From: Ulva prolifera
Lineage: Eukaryota > Chlorophyta > Ulvophyceae > Ulvales > Ulvaceae
Direction: 5' to 3'
NCBI GenBank assembly: GCA_023078555.1
Contig: CM041203.1
Location: 2,695,481-2,759,480, forward strand
Length of the DNA stretch: 64,000 bases
Shown here piece by piece: positions 1 to 12,116 of the stretch. Within the stretch, counting starts at the first letter, position 1. The number at the start of each line of letters is the position of its first letter. The notes under the pieces are model-generated. The model was not told the origin of the DNA, did no database searches, and saw only the letters and a program-made list of their open reading frames with translations. A program made the translations under genes and the position numbers.

Positions 1-2180
1 TCAGACGCCCAGTGCAAGCACTAGGTCATGATCAGTGTTCATGGTACCCATGGCCGCAAGCATCGCGGACGCCCTCGTACATCGAGAAGTTGCACAAGTG
101 TTACACATCAGTGAAGTGTGGATGCCGTTGTGTCTCTGACATGCAAATGCAGCCAGCGCTAGCTGCGCATGCGCACGCGAGACCCGTGCACTCTTCTGCG
201 AGACAGCTGCGTATATCGATAGATTTCTCGCGAGATGCAAACCTTCACAATGCAGCACGATGAGTTGCGCTAGCTATGTACAGTTGAGATTCCAGTGCCT
301 TTTAAGGTGCCCGTCAAGCCAGCGCGCAGCGGTTCCGATCCAGTCCCGGCACTGTCGCACGCCTACGCCTGGAAGCCTTGTTCCCGATCCCGTTTTCACT
401 TGCCAAGCTTCAGTTTGACTGGCCGCCACGACCGAGCTAGCAATTACGCCGCGTTAGCAAGCTTGTGCCGGCAATTCTCACCGAGAGCAGGTGCTCGCAA
501 CACTCCATGCAGACCTCGGGCGGGTTGTGCATACACCATCTGATATGAAAGGTTCAATAAAGGATGCTAGGTTCACGGAGATCATGGTAAGCCGTGCTAA
601 TCCCGGGCTTGCCAAAGGACTTCATCAGGCGAGATGCTATCAGACGCCTGGCGGGTCGAGCAACCAGCACCGAACGAGATCACAAGTGTCCTGATGTAGG
701 GCTTATTGCGCGTACACGATATTCGGCACGTATTTGGACGAGATGCATGGTAATGCTAGCGAGCTGCAGTCTGGTAAACGCCTGCGTACACATATGCACC
801 AGTCAATTGATCAATTGTGTACCCAGTTCCTCAAGAAATGCCCAGCCTCATGATACATTCAACCAACTGTCACAGTCCGAAGCATGCCTTTGCTTGTGTC
901 TGCCCCATGATGACGGCACAGCTAAGCTCCACAATTGCAGAAGTGGGCAGCTGGCACCTGCCCAGCAGGTAGTGAAGGCCTCCCACTTGCAGACATGTGG
1001 GGTGGGAAGCTCCACTTTGGTCATCAGCTGCTGGGGGTTATGCAATGAGCTATCCAGAGACAAAAACAGACTGGTTGATTGCAACAGTGCCACAGTGCCC
1101 GCCTTGCTGCCGTGGCCTTGCTTCAGGTCTACACTCACTGGTTTGGTTTGGTTTGGATGGATGATGCGCACTACTAGCACACACCATGCTGTACCATGTA
1201 ATGAAGTTCATGATCTGAGCAGTTACTGTAGCCATGTTATGCTATGCGGAAACAAGTTAACAATTGCCCATGTGAGCAGGCAATATCCCTGTTGCAACAT
1301 CTTGGGACACCCCTGCAAAGCCTCCACACACCATCCACAAGCCTGATCATAAGTCTGCAGCTGCTGGATAGAATTGAACGGCGGTGTGGCAGTGCTACCT
1401 GCCTTTACAGCTTGGTCCTTTGAACACTGAGCTGCTTCACTGGGCTTGACAATATGTTCAAAATTAAGCTCAAGGGAAGCATGCCGTCAGGATTGATCAA
1501 TAGATGATATTCATAGGCCACATGGATCCGCAGTAGATCGCTGTGAATCAAATGTGAGGCATGATGTACAGTACAGTGTGCCACCAGCACCCCAGCTGCA
1601 GAGGACATGCTGGATGCCTTCCCCTGAAAAGGCATGAGCACACCCGCCATGGCATACCAAAGCCACGATAGCCGTCATGACTGCACGATACTTGTTCGTG
1701 TGCGGTTCGCGTCACCAAGCATGCATCCAGTACATTGTTGCCTGGAACCAAGCTTGTGGGGTGCATTGTCAGACCACAAGTGGGCTATAAACTGACGTCC
1801 AAGTACAACTGTCCGCTGCTACATCGTACGTCCTGTTATGCTGAACACACTGCACCGATTACCTTGACCTGCGTGCGTTCAGGACGGCCGCCGGTGTCTC
1901 GGAATTTCGAAATGCATGCACGGGTGCAAGCCTGTCGAGTATTTCGGATGTGCATGCGTGCGTGCAAGCGTGTACAGCACACAGTTGACCGCGATCAACC
2001 CGTTTTCAATGCCTGCGACAGATTATGCACAGGGCGTTTGTGCACGCCGCTTCGGAAGGACAGTTACAAGCAGAAAGCAACATCAACAAGTATACGCTTT
2101 CTCATACTAAAAGGGTCCATCATCACCCATTTGTCCGGTGCTGAGAGCGCAGTTGGGAAACTGTCACAGAGGAGCAACAA
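1..2180. other. No recognisable gene
   Basis: Open frames here (for example 594-1346 +, 1735-2211 +) show no family motif, no conserved block and no convincing exon-intron alternation. It may hold UTR or intron of a gene outside the window, or true intergenic DNA. I see no tandem repeat or RNA gene. Confidence 0.4.
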
Positions 2181-2762
2181 CTACCCGTGCAGAATTTGGA
2201 CAGGATCTTGAACAGGAGCGCCCACTGCCAAGGCTATGGCGCCAGCCGGAAAGTCAAGCTCCTCATACACGAAGCATGCACCACGGATGCCACTTTTAAC
2301 ATAGGTGCACATCTGGCCACACATCCCACTGACGATCACCAGCTCGGCCATCGAAGCTGCGAAAAATTCCTGTGTAGTACGAAACAATTTCAGCATTCCC
2401 ACATGCATCCCGACCAAGCAATGCTGCCTGTAACCTGCAACACCTACCAAACAGTGAGTCCCCTTTGCACAGGGCCTCCAGCACAGGGAACCTTGCTTCC
2501 GGCAAGAGCGGAACGTTGTGGCCTTCTGAGCTGCGGCTGGCATGACTTGTAGTGCAAGCCATGGAGCCAGGGCTCCAGTTCCTGCTGCGACATGCTGGAA
2601 AGCTGTATTCAAGTACATCAACCGAGGCGACCACTCTGCTTCAGCCCTGCCTGGATTGGAGGCCCAAGGCCGCAAGCTTGAAGCCACTCTCAGCGCCATA
2701 TGCTGTGTCAATGGCTGTGGACGGCCGCTGCGACAGCTCTCAGTTGCTATGGAAACAGCACA

Positions 2763-3749
2763 TCACTCTGCTTTCGGGTCCTTGGTCAACTTCTTCCGCC
2801 GCTGCTGCCACAGCGAGGTGTACAGCTGCAGCCAGGCGAGGGGTTGTACGATCAGCAGGAGCCTCAGGAAGATGCCGTAGTCAATCGCGATGTTGGCTGG
2901 GTTTGGGAGATCGATAGAGAGGCGCCGGGTGTGGTCAACAGATGGGATGACGAGCCACATGCACCACAGCTCTGCCACCAGCCCTAAAGGGTACATGACG
3001 ATGAAACCTGAGTATCGCAGCCAGGTGACTGCAAAAGGGCAGTGCCCAAGCTGAGTGAGGGTGTACCTGCAGATGCACTGCTCAGCTGGGAAGAAGCAAA
3101 CCAGTCACATGTGCACGGGGCAGTCCATCGATGAGCAGCAGATTAGAGTGCAACCCAACCTGCAGTGCAAAGTGCTGATACCACCGGAGTGCAGCGCATG
3201 CGCGGTCGAGTTGTCTGCACCAGACACAGGCGTGAATGCAAATGGCACTGACATCCTCACAGGCAGGCATGCAGGCATGTTCTGCTATTATTTCAGTGCC
3301 TCGTGGCGCATTCTATTGCCCGTGCCGAGTGCGTTGCGGTCAATCATGTTGGTCAGAAGCGATGCAGACAGCACAGAACGAGGATCGGCGTACCATGGAT
3401 ACCTACAAGCCTCTCCTAGACCCCAGCTGAACAGCATCAGGGAAGCTGCAGGATGGGCGTGCAGGGACGGCTCAGGATTCACGGCCAGGAAGAGGGCATG
3501 CGACCTAGCTGCCCACTGCATAACGTTCATCATCACCCCACTCCGAACGAGTCCCGTCATGGCATGAAGTGTTTCAAGGAGTGACAGTGCCTGCAGCCAT
3601 CCGGCCAGCGGAGCTGCTTTGGCATATCCTCGAGACAAGTCCCCCGCTTGAATACAGTTCATTACGACCAAGGAAGCCACTGTTACCCATCCAGCTCCCA
3701 GCGCAAAATTATACACTGTCAGGTATGCCTGCTTCACGTTCAACGCCAT
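2763..3749 (-). CDS. HACD: Very-long-chain (3R)-3-hydroxyacyl-CoA dehydratase (HACD/PAS2/PHS1, PTPLA family)
   Basis: Third enzyme of the ER fatty-acid elongase cycle: dehydrates 3-hydroxyacyl-CoA to trans-2-enoyl-CoA. Two exons, complement(join(2763..3066,3403..3749)), 216 codons. The intron starts GTATCC and ends CTGCAG and its phase joins GEACR to YTLTQLG. The N-terminal half carries the family blocks YLTVYNFALGAGW, LLETLHAMTGLVRSG and VMQWAAR. The second exon carries WLRYSGFIVMYPLG, with Tyr and Glu spaced as in YPLGLVAE, the catalytic Tyr-Glu pair known from yeast Phs1. It then has LPNPANIAIDYG and a basic tail ending QQRRKKL, the usual ER-retention type terminus. Several hydrophobic segments agree with a polytopic ER membrane protein. 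Length (216 aa) is normal for plants and yeast. ATG at 3749 gives the expected N-terminus directly. No upstream partner gene; 3' flank is unassigned. Confidence 0.93.
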
Positions 3750-4349
3750 GATCGTACACAGCCTTACACCTGATTGCGCACCACTCGGCCTTTAGAACGA
3801 AGCCGGCATTTCACATCACAGTGCCCACTGAACGGCGCATGTGGAGCCTGAAACGACAATAATCTAACGACTGACAGCCTGAGCTAGTCTCGTGTGACCC
3901 CGAGCGTGAGGCATGAAAGATCGCGTCAAATGGCGTTTCGTGACTATGGGTGCAAACAGTTGTCACTGCAGGCCACGCGTTGGCCACGGCCTATTGGCTA
4001 AAACGAGCATGTGCTGCGTGACCATCAAATGACGAAGACCACATCACACTCGATCAGCACAATGTCACTAAGAAGCTTGCTTCACCAGCATGCACAGCCA
4101 CATCACGCCATATGTGCGCATGCATGCCCACATGTTTGCAAACGTGATACACCTCAGTCGCACTCTGGTGGGGGGCCGGGCCCCGGCGGCTTGGGAATTG
4201 GGCCGGCGCCGGCCGGGCTGCCAGCTTGAGCCGCCGCGGTTGCGGGGGCGGTGGGGCCGTATTGCGTGCAGGCGCGGGGCTGCGTGTGTTGGGGGCTGGT
4301 GGGGGGCGGGTGCGTGGGCGTAGTGTGGGGGTAGGTGGGTGCGTGTTCA

Positions 4350-4530
4350 GTGGGTTCCTGTCATGCTGTGGTGCGGCGTTGTGTGCAGGTGCTTGCTGTG
4401 ACTGGCCGCGGTGTTCGGGCGACTTCGACATGGATGTCGCTATCCTGACGTGGGTGCTTTGGGCCGCTCGTGTGCTTGCGCGTTTCCTGGCGGTGCTACC
4501 GGCCATTCCGGGTTTGTCCTTGTAATTCAG
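4350..4530 (+). repeat. Dispersed repeat family, copy A (possible SINE or LINE 3' end)
   Basis: This stretch matches about 32009-32181 over most of its length. Shared words include GGTGCTTGCTGTG, GTTCGGGCG, TCCTGACG, GTGCTTTGGG, TCGTGTGCT, CCTGGCGG and the terminus TTTGTCCTTGTAA. A third, shorter match with the same terminus lies near 32373-32417. All three lie on the plus strand and end at the same place, which is typical of retroposed sequences with a fixed 3' end. The terminal TTGTAA contains the algal poly(A) signal TGTAA. No coding capacity seen. Upstream of this copy is a G/T-rich low-complexity tract; upstream of the other is a CA microsatellite. Confidence 0.6.
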
Positions 4531-5329
4531 TCGCGTTCTTGCACCGCTTCTCACTCTGCATGCATGCGCAGTCCGATGTATAGGACTGCGCTACCGCAGT
4601 ACTTGCCCGACCGCGCCACTGATTTTGCCCAGGCTGAATGGGCAGTCGCTGAGCATTCAGCCAATGTGGCCTAGGGTCACTGCAAAGACCCCGACAGACG
4701 CAGTGCATGCGCCTAACTTTGTTCTCTCTTGTGGCCAATCTAGTACTAGTATGCCATATTGGTGTGTGTGGTGCTGGCCCTGCTCTTCCCAGCGGCGCCT
4801 GATGCTACCCTTGTGATTGCACCCGCTGCTGTGCTGAGGAGCCCGCAGCTACAGGCGAGAGGCATGCCTGTGTCAACAGAGGGCGTGTGTGCGGGCATGG
4901 TACAGAGGCCAAAGGGGCGGGTGTGCTGGAGCTTAGGCCCTGGAGTGGGATTGCCCAGCTGCGCGGTTGGACGATTGCTGTGCCCATTGACAGTGAAGTA
5001 ATTTGATTCGTGCCCACATGCTTTGAATCGGCCTTCCAGGCATGGCAGTGATGTATGCATGGTGGCAGCGGTCAACTCCTTCTGCAAAGGCCTCTAGGCA
5101 CACAGCGTGTCAGGTACCGTTTGACGTTAATACGGGCACCTGGGGTACATCAGAAATTGTGGCGCATCACTGGCACTAGTGAGCCTGGCTTGTGGTGCTG
5201 TTTGGGGCCATGTGCTTGACAGCGGCTGCACATGGCATCACATCCATTGCACGGGTACGCGGGCCCGCAGGTGGTCTTCAGCTCCAGGGTCGAATGCGGT
5301 GAGGCTGGCTGTGCACACACTGAATGTGC

Positions 5330-5357
5330 ATGTGTGTGTGGGTGTGTGTGTGTGTGT
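5330..5357. repeat. TG/CA microsatellite
   Basis: About 14 TG dinucleotides interrupted once by GG. It lies 3' of the proteasome gene. Confidence 0.8.
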
Positions 5358-5629
5358 CATGGCCATGCCATCGAATTCGGAGGCCATGATGGCAAATACT
5401 TGACAAGGGGGGCCTGATTTTGTCGCTCCAGCTTTGCCATGGTGTGTACGCATGCAAGGCTGTGCTGCTTAAGCCTTCACCAGTTAACACGCTCGATTTG
5501 GTCAATATCAAATCAAGCTGGCATGTTTTTGCAGATGTGCTGATGTTGAGTATAGAGTCATTGCGGCAGTGGCATACATCATGCACAGGTCACAGTCGTC
5601 AGCACTCCAATGGCAGCAATCAGTACGCG

Positions 5630-6855
5630 CTAGCTGGTATCCATCGCCTCTGGTTCCGCCTCAATGACTTCGACATCTTGCAACGTGAGCATCTGCTTCT
5701 GTTTAATGACGGTAACCGGGTGCTCCTGAAAGTCCTTGGGGAACTGTCGGTCAAACATTTTACCTTGCAAGAACTCAATGTTGCGCTTGTACTCTACTCC
5801 ATCCTTTGTAATGACACACAAGTCGACGTTCGAACCAGACCCCAGGTCATTGTAGATGCCTGCAGACAGGCCACAATCACACATCCAAAACGTACAATTG
5901 TAGCCAACACGATTCAAAGGTAACGGGAACGCGGGAAGGCGTGGAGGTCCTTGATCAATCATGTCAAGGTGCCTGTACCTCAAGACATGGGTGCAGGAGC
6001 TACGCACCAAATTGAATTGCTCGCGATACCAAGTCCATAGCTTCGGCCTTTTCCATATCATCACGATAGTTCGATTCAAACATTGCCATCGCATTGAGAC
6101 TTCCTGAGCCCATGGTGGCAAATGGCAAACTATCTGTAGAACCATGTGGGTATACCTGCATGTCTCCCGCACATCAGTGGCACTAGCGATGGCACTTATG
6201 TGCATTCAGTACCGATTCTAGCCCTGAAATTTTGATCTTGCAGCGCCACAGTCGCAAATCGTGTACAGTGTCACACCGTAAACAGATGTGGCCCGTTTAT
6301 GTCAACTCCACCGAGCACAAGTGCAGCTGAAACATTCCCTTGGTAGCGGAAAAGATGCTGCTTCAGGAGAGTTAATGCCGTGATCACACGGGACCCTCGT
6401 CCAGTGGCGTATTTATGAAGCTTCAGGTGTGAGGATACCATGGCTGTCACATTCTCTGTGTCTGCGGCAGTCCCGGCACCGCAGCAGTAAATGTTGTCGG
6501 CAATGAAGTGAATTTTCTCACAGTTTTTGTCCGCCACAGTTGACCCCGCTGTTGAGCGAGTATCTGCTCCTAGAACAATCCCGTCCTACAGTCACAGCGG
6601 TCAGACATGTTTGAGTGGCTTCATGCTGGCTGGCAACGCTGAGGTCCTCATCGAGACACCGTGATCATATTCGCAACATGCACTCATGCGTACCTTGAAC
6701 ACAATTCCAGCGATCGTCGTGCCTGTTTTGGTCGGCGCGGGCGCCTTGACTCCCCTCGCTAGCAAGAGCTCATTCCGTTTGCATAGGTCAAAGTTGAAGC
6801 CCGTGCCTTCTCCTGCAAATCCCGGCACACAAACACTCCCTTTCGAATTAGCCAT
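5630..6855 (-). CDS. PBB: 20S proteasome subunit beta type-7 (beta-2)
   Basis: Trypsin-like catalytic subunit of the 20S core. Four exons: complement(join(5630..5859,6008..6155,6277..6585,6694..6855)), 282 aa. Residues 1-45 are the propeptide ([11 protein letters not shown] block). Processing between Gly45 and Thr46 in KTGTTIAG would free the N-terminal nucleophile Thr. Asp62, Arg64 and Lys78 fall exactly at mature positions 17, 19 and 33 of the active site. Conserved blocks [42 protein letters not shown] and [10 protein letters not shown] run in order. The acidic C-terminal tail after residue 220 is less conserved, as usual for this subunit's interlocking extension. Intron donors are GTACGC, GTGTGA and GTGCGT. 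The ATG at 6855 is chosen because it lies just ahead of the propeptide. It is divergent from coatomer zeta with 377 bp between the start codons. Confidence 0.96.
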
Positions 6856-7232
6856 TATGTATGCGTTATCCTGACTCACAGCGTCGGTCCTGCAGCAAGT
6901 CACGTCGCTATGTCTCAGCTCAAGAGCACAGGCTTGGTTTAAACGCAGGCCGATAAAATCCGGAAACACAACATTGCGTGTAAGTCATTCCACGTTTGCG
7001 TCTGCGTGCGCGTGCACTCGGTGCTGCGAGTAACAAATTGTGCACTGAAGCCATGCATTCGTGCTGGGACATCGTGCATCGCATCATGAAGCTGAAGGAC
7101 ACAGCAGGTGCGCGCGATGTATGCCTCGCAGCACATATCGGAGGCTCAGCTAGGTCTGAAAGCAGCTGCGACGCGTCTGTGATATTGAGCTTCTGCCCGG
7201 GATTCCGCGTCTGCAGAGCCAGATAGGCAGCC
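6856..7232. promoter_or_regulatory. Bidirectional promoter interval
   Basis: These 377 bp separate the start codons of two divergent housekeeping genes (proteasome beta-2 and coatomer zeta), so both promoters and both 5' UTRs must fit here unless a non-coding 5' exon exists. I see no clear TATA box. Confidence 0.5.
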
Positions 7233-8752
7233 ATGGAGTTCGACGATGTGACGCCCATGGTGCAGAACATCATTATCATGGATTCCGAAGGCAAAAGGAT
7301 AGCTGTCAAGTACTACAGTGATGAGTGGTGTGGCTTCTTGCCGGACGGTACCTGGTGCTCGCGTGTTCAGGAGCGATCGCTCGAGCACGCTCGTGGTGGT
7401 GCAGGAGTACAGTTAGTGCGCAAGCAAACTTCGAGAAGGAGCTATTTGCAAAGATCAACCGGGGCCAGCAACGAAGCTTGGAAGGTGTGATCTGAGTCTT
7501 GCCACAGCTGCATTATGAAGCTCTGCTGGTTCTGGCTTGTACAAACACGACGCTGCAGGGGACGTCCTTCTTTTTGATGATGTTGCGGTGCTATACAAGC
7601 GGGCTGGGGATCTCATCATCATTGTCACTGGGGCCCAGGATGAGAATGAGCTGATCTTGACTGCTGTGCTGTCAGGAGTGTCAGAGGCATTGACGATACT
7701 GTTAAGGTATGACCTTTCTCTGAGCTACATTCACCGTGCAAGTGCAATAGCTGAGGTTGCACCTGATCATTGGCGCTCCTGCCAACAGCAGCACTTGTGG
7801 CATGGGCGGCTATTGCGGCCGCTGTCTCCATGATGATGCCAGAACAGGGCCGATATATTTGCAGAGATGTTGTCAACAAAAAATCTGTTCTGGAGAACCT
7901 GGATCTGGTGCTGATCACTATTGATGAGACAGTCGATCAAGGGTACGCTCTCACTTGCTCAATCTGGTGAACATGTGGCCAATGTCTGGATGAATTGACA
8001 GCTTTTGATGCCTGAAGTTAATGTAATGCGAGATTTTGGATGGCCCTGAAGCCTCGTGAGCCGTTGTGGTGGTCGGCGATTATTATGTCCTGTCCTCTCT
8101 CAGGGAGTGGCTCCAGCTAAAACAGTGCGAGCGAGCACATGCTTGATGTGCTGTGCACATGTCGCCCGATATCGCACATGCAGCACATTGTTCTTACATT
8201 CTAGGATTGTTGGTGCAAGTCCCATAGGTCCAGCCAAGCGTTCAGAAAACAACGACCAAAAGATCTGTGTGAATGTTCATCAGAGCTTGCCTTCGTGCAA
8301 AGCCACTTTCCACAAACATCAAACACTGATTAGTCTCTGCGTAGCGACATCAAAGGCTGTGTGGGCCTACGTACTACAGCATCAGAGCAGGATGGTTTAC
8401 AGGATTATTCTTGAGGTAGATCCGCAAATCATTGCCCAGCGGGTTTCAATGCGCCCTGACAGTGAAGGCGAAGGTGCATCCGCTGGATATGGAGAACAAG
8501 TGCGCTCCATCATTGCTATCTAGAACATCTGACCCTCGTTGTGGCTGCCCACGATGTCTTGCCAACGCCTTCCGTCCGCTGTTGTTATCCAGCCCAAGCA
8601 TTGGCAACGTTCATGCACTTCCTGGCATGCCTGTTGGATGTAGCCTTCTCATGGAGAGAGAAGCATCGACCTGAAACTACCCGGGTGTGCAGACATTCTC
8701 TCAGGCTCTCGCAAACGCTCGGCATCAGCTTGCAAGGTCGCTCCTGAGCTGA
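7233..8752 (+). CDS. COPZ: Coatomer subunit zeta
   Basis: Small subunit of the COPI vesicle coat (F-subcomplex), acting in Golgi-to-ER retrograde transport. Six exons: join(7233..7347,7425..7484,7559..7706,7865..7942,8403..8499,8693..8752), 185 aa, normal for the family. Family blocks appear in order: [80 protein letters not shown], and the C-terminal helix [18 protein letters not shown]. All five joins preserve phase. Donors are GTACCT, GTGTGA, GTATGA, GTACGC and GTGCGC, each paired with a CAG-type acceptor. The longadin-like (longin) fold is expected from the family. The 460-bp intron 4 is the longest. Confidence 0.95.
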
Positions 8753-10046
8753 GCTTCGTTGCAAAATCTGCTGCGATTGTGCTGTTGAGGGACCTGGCAT
8801 CGTTGGACACCCCTTTTGGGGACATTGCCATCAAGGGTGGGGGACAGAGGCAGCATGGGCAGATCGAGAAAGTGCATGCTTGCTTTTCAATGCACCAGGC
8901 TGGGGTAGTCCACAGCGACATGCTGCTGAAAGGTTCTGCAAACTTTCAAACGATGTCGAAACGATGGCTGTCGTGGTATGATGTCGAAACAGTCATGTTG
9001 CAGTGGGCCTGCCTCGTGCTGATCAGCACAGTGTACGACGCATTGCTACCTCAATCGACCAGCACATTGTATGATGAGACATATTTCGATTGGTCTGTTT
9101 CACCCTGTGCGTGCGTGCAAGCTGTGCTTTGTTAGTACTGTCCAAAGGTATCACAGGCAAATCGGTGCACCTTCCTCATCGTCGGATGCTTTCTTGTCGT
9201 ACTGCGTGCAAGTACTCGACGACCTTCTGGGCACATACTCTGAGCACAGCAACAGCACTGGGGGCGACAGTGTAGGGCTCTCAATATTAAGGGCATCCAC
9301 ACATGAGCTGTATGTCACCAATAGTAGAACATGTCATGATGGCCATGTGTTATGTACCATTGGGTGTGTCAGAGATGTTATTGCGCCCCTCCCATTGAAA
9401 TAAACTAGCTCATTGTTTGCTGCTTGAATGACGAATCAACTGACAGCTATCGTGAGCCTCGCTCCACAGTTTGGCTGACAGCTCAAGGTGCATCGGGCAT
9501 ACAGAGTAATGGTGCGGAGCACCAGTTGCGCATCGTAGATGTGCTGCTCAGCTATGTGCATGCATGGGCACGACTGTACGCTGGTGTTTATGTTCAAGCA
9601 GTACAATTCGACGGCCAGCTAGGCCTCCGATCACAACAGAATAGCCTTGAGATGCAGCAGGCATTGTTCAATTGTGTGATGATAGCTGTGTCTCGGTATC
9701 GATTTCCGAGCTGCATGTTGGCGTTCTGTTTAGGCCTAGCAAAGCTTTCTGCCACGACCCCGATCAGTGCACGAAATCAGGCCAAGAAAGCATCTGCGTA
9801 CATCTTTGTGCTCTTGCTGTCGGATTATGAGTCGCAAGGGGCTTGTCTCAAAAATTGTGGACCTTTGTCGCCACTCTCCGAGCGCGGCAGCGCACAGCAG
9901 CACTTACACGACAGCTTTCGGGCAGACTTTGATACCACAAGAGCTGGAAAAAGTACCTTCTAAGTGGTACGACTTGTTTTTTGGACTACTCTGAAATTTG
10001 AAGCCATCGTGTGGTTGCATGGTTTTCACGTGGAGCCATGTTGCAG
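8753..10046. other. Unassigned; probably 3' flank of coatomer zeta and 5' part of the HscB gene
   Basis: No conserved coding block seen. The first coding exon of the HscB-like gene (with its organelle-targeting peptide) must lie in the right part of this interval, because the conserved exon has no usable ATG, but I could not place it. Confidence 0.4.
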
Positions 10047-11343
10047 GCTTTGCCTTCAGAATGTTTGGCGCAATGCAGCAGCCTACAGCTTGACAAGCTG
10101 GCCATATAGACCTCATATAGGCCGCCTGGCTGGGACAGCCTGCTCGTTTTCAAGCGCTGCCATTCCTCAGGAAAGCAAGGCCAAGTCTTGTTGGTTTTGT
10201 GGTGATTGCACAAGAACTGATCAGCAGTTCTCATGCGATAACTGCGGATACTTGCAGCCACCCGACAAGAACGTAGACTATTTTACGTTGTTTGGAATGT
10301 ACGTATCCACTCAGTCCCTGCATACTCTGTGATCTTTGTGTCATCACCGCCCAAGTACACATCGATTACGCACTGAAGCGTCTTCTGCTGCCAGGAAGCG
10401 CACTTTTGAGGTAGATCAAAAGCTGCTTGAGAGGCGTTTCAGAGACATGCAAATGGCAGTCCATCCTGACAAGCATGCAACGAAGGGTGACGATGTCAAG
10501 ATGATGTCGCAGCAGCAGAGCTCTCATCTAAACACTGGATTCAGCATACTGAAGTGCCCACTGGCCCGGGCGAAGTATCTGGTGCGCTTCACGACATCAA
10601 CAAAGTCTAAGATCTTGAAGGATGACAAATGCTGCATGCAGCTTTGCGATGTTCGGTTTGCACCGTTGCAAAATGTTGATGTATATTTCAATAGCCATAT
10701 CTTGGTGCATGTACACGTACACAATCTTGTTCACGCTAGTCCTGGTGCTGCTGGATGACACTATGCGCGGCCCTTCCTTACCATACATGCACGAATCTGC
10801 ACATATATCTGCTTGCAGTTTGAGTATGCAACTGTCTTGTACATATGTCATCAGTCATGAAGATTAGTGCTTTTGGCATATGCCCTTTCGATGCAGCGAC
10901 TGCAGGCCCACGATGAGACGTGTTGGTGCACATACCTCCTGTGCCGAGATGAGCTTATGTGCAGCTGGACTTGGAAGGTCTACAGATAAGTGAAGAGGCC
11001 CGCATAGATGATGCTGCCTTCCTGATGGAGGTACGCCACCCATGATGGCGGTGCTTGCAGGCTGGAACTGTGCAGGGTGTCATGTGAATACTTCATCGTA
11101 TGCGCGTGATCAATTTTAAGCCACCGTAGCATGCAGGTTATGGAACTGCGAGAGGAAGCATCTGCAGCTCAAGATCAAGATGAGCTTTTGCGTCTGGCAG
11201 AGCAAAATCTTATACGGCGAACACATTATGCAGAGAGGATACGAGACGCATATGCGCAATCTGATTTCCAGGGCATGATCAAGCTGGTTCAAGAACTGAC
11301 ATATTTCCATAGAATCGAAGAGCTACTGCGTGATAAACTGTGA
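10047..11343 (+). CDS. HSCB: Fe-S cluster co-chaperone HscB/Jac1 (HSC20), 5' exon not found
   Basis: J-domain co-chaperone that delivers the ISCU scaffold to mitochondrial Hsp70 for Fe-S cluster transfer. Four exons traced: join(10047..10298,10395..10581,10965..11030,11137..11343). The left edge is a candidate acceptor only. The first exon holds a serine-rich presequence-like stretch, then a zinc-binding pair (CWFC and CDNC) and LQPPDKNVDYFTLFG, the diagnostic HSC20 N-terminus. The J domain follows with FEVDQKLLERRF and HPDKHATK (HPD motif). The C-terminal HSCB domain begins SEEARIDDAAFLMEVMELREE and ends in helices of the ISCU-binding type. Joins preserve phase (LFGM-KRTFEVD; KYL-LDLEG; LMEV-MELRE). 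The frame has no ATG upstream within its open stretch, so an earlier exon must supply the start. TGTAA lies 20 nt after the stop. Confidence 0.88.
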
Positions 11344-11362
11344 ATGTGCTCCGCCCCGCTTT

Positions 11363-11367
11363 TGTAA
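11363..11367 (+). terminator. TGTAA poly(A) signal of the HscB gene
   Basis: The green-algal poly(A) signal, 20 nt downstream of the HscB stop codon. Confidence 0.5.
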
Positions 11368-12116
11368 TTGCAGTAGCCAATTTTTCTGCGATCGGCGTAG
11401 GAGCGTTCTTAATCGTGACGGGACAGCTTTGCATTGTCGAGAGAAAGGCGCTGGTTTAATTCAATTTGATGTAGAGCAATCCTTGCCATGTACAAGAGCA
11501 CATTCAATGGGCCACTTATTGGAAACACAACAACTTGAATTCACATTGCAAGTGGCCCCCAACCTGATTTCGTTGGTGCAACTTCGCCACCTCTAGCAAG
11601 GCAACCTTTCGAACATCAAAGGCGATCATGTGGTGGTTGTTTTCCGTGATGCCTTGTGTATCGCTCAAGTGTCGCTCGGCACCCGGGAATGGAAGAGAGA
11701 CAGAAACCCCTTTTTTTGTTGAGCATCGCAATCATGTGGGATATCCCAATCCTATCAAAGCGATGAGAAATCACTGGCAAAGTCTTGGTCGCCATAAGAT
11801 TTTGCTATCCGAGGGTGGTGTATGTATTGCAGAGATCAATGGTGTGTCATATTGGGATTGCTCTTGTGTAGTTGCTTTCTCTGTAGAGCAACAAGTGAAC
11901 TGCATATTGGATGTGCGGAGCACAACATGACAACCACCATTCAAACGAATCTCATCAAGCAATTCTACCGGTGCCATACAGGTCAAGATTCGTTAAATTT
12001 CAGGATTGGCAACTCGACTTGCAGCATTTCGCATGCACTAGAGGCAGTCTTAATGACAACATTGCACTTGGTTGTTAACACCTCAAATACTTGCAAGGCA
12101 GAGCCGGCATCAGCCT
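11368..12116. other. Convergent intergenic interval
   Basis: Lies between the 3' ends of the HscB gene (+) and the coiled-coil orphan (-). I see no coding or RNA feature in it. Confidence 0.4.

Larger units (their letters stand above)
3750..5629. other. Gene-poor interval with repeats
   Basis: No gene supported. It holds a G/T-rich tract (about 4165-4350), one copy of a dispersed repeat (about 4350-4530), a short TG microsatellite (5330-5357) and presumably the 3' UTR of the proteasome gene at its right end. The proline-rich minus-strand open frame at 4054-4554 is a translation of the G/T-rich tract and repeat, not a gene. Confidence 0.5.

Noticed and set aside
2181-2711. Minus-strand open frame of 176 codons beside the dehydratase
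   Set aside because: It starts with TTG, not ATG, shows no conserved motif and lies where the dehydratase 3' UTR is expected.
4054-4554. Proline-rich minus-strand frame of 166 codons
   Set aside because: It spans the G/T-rich tract and the dispersed repeat, and its apparent similarity to a frame near 32.0 kb is explained by the shared repeat DNA.
9964-10046. Start of the HscB protein at 9964
   Set aside because: The codon there is GTG, and the preceding codon is a stop; a nuclear gene should start with ATG, so an upstream exon is more likely.
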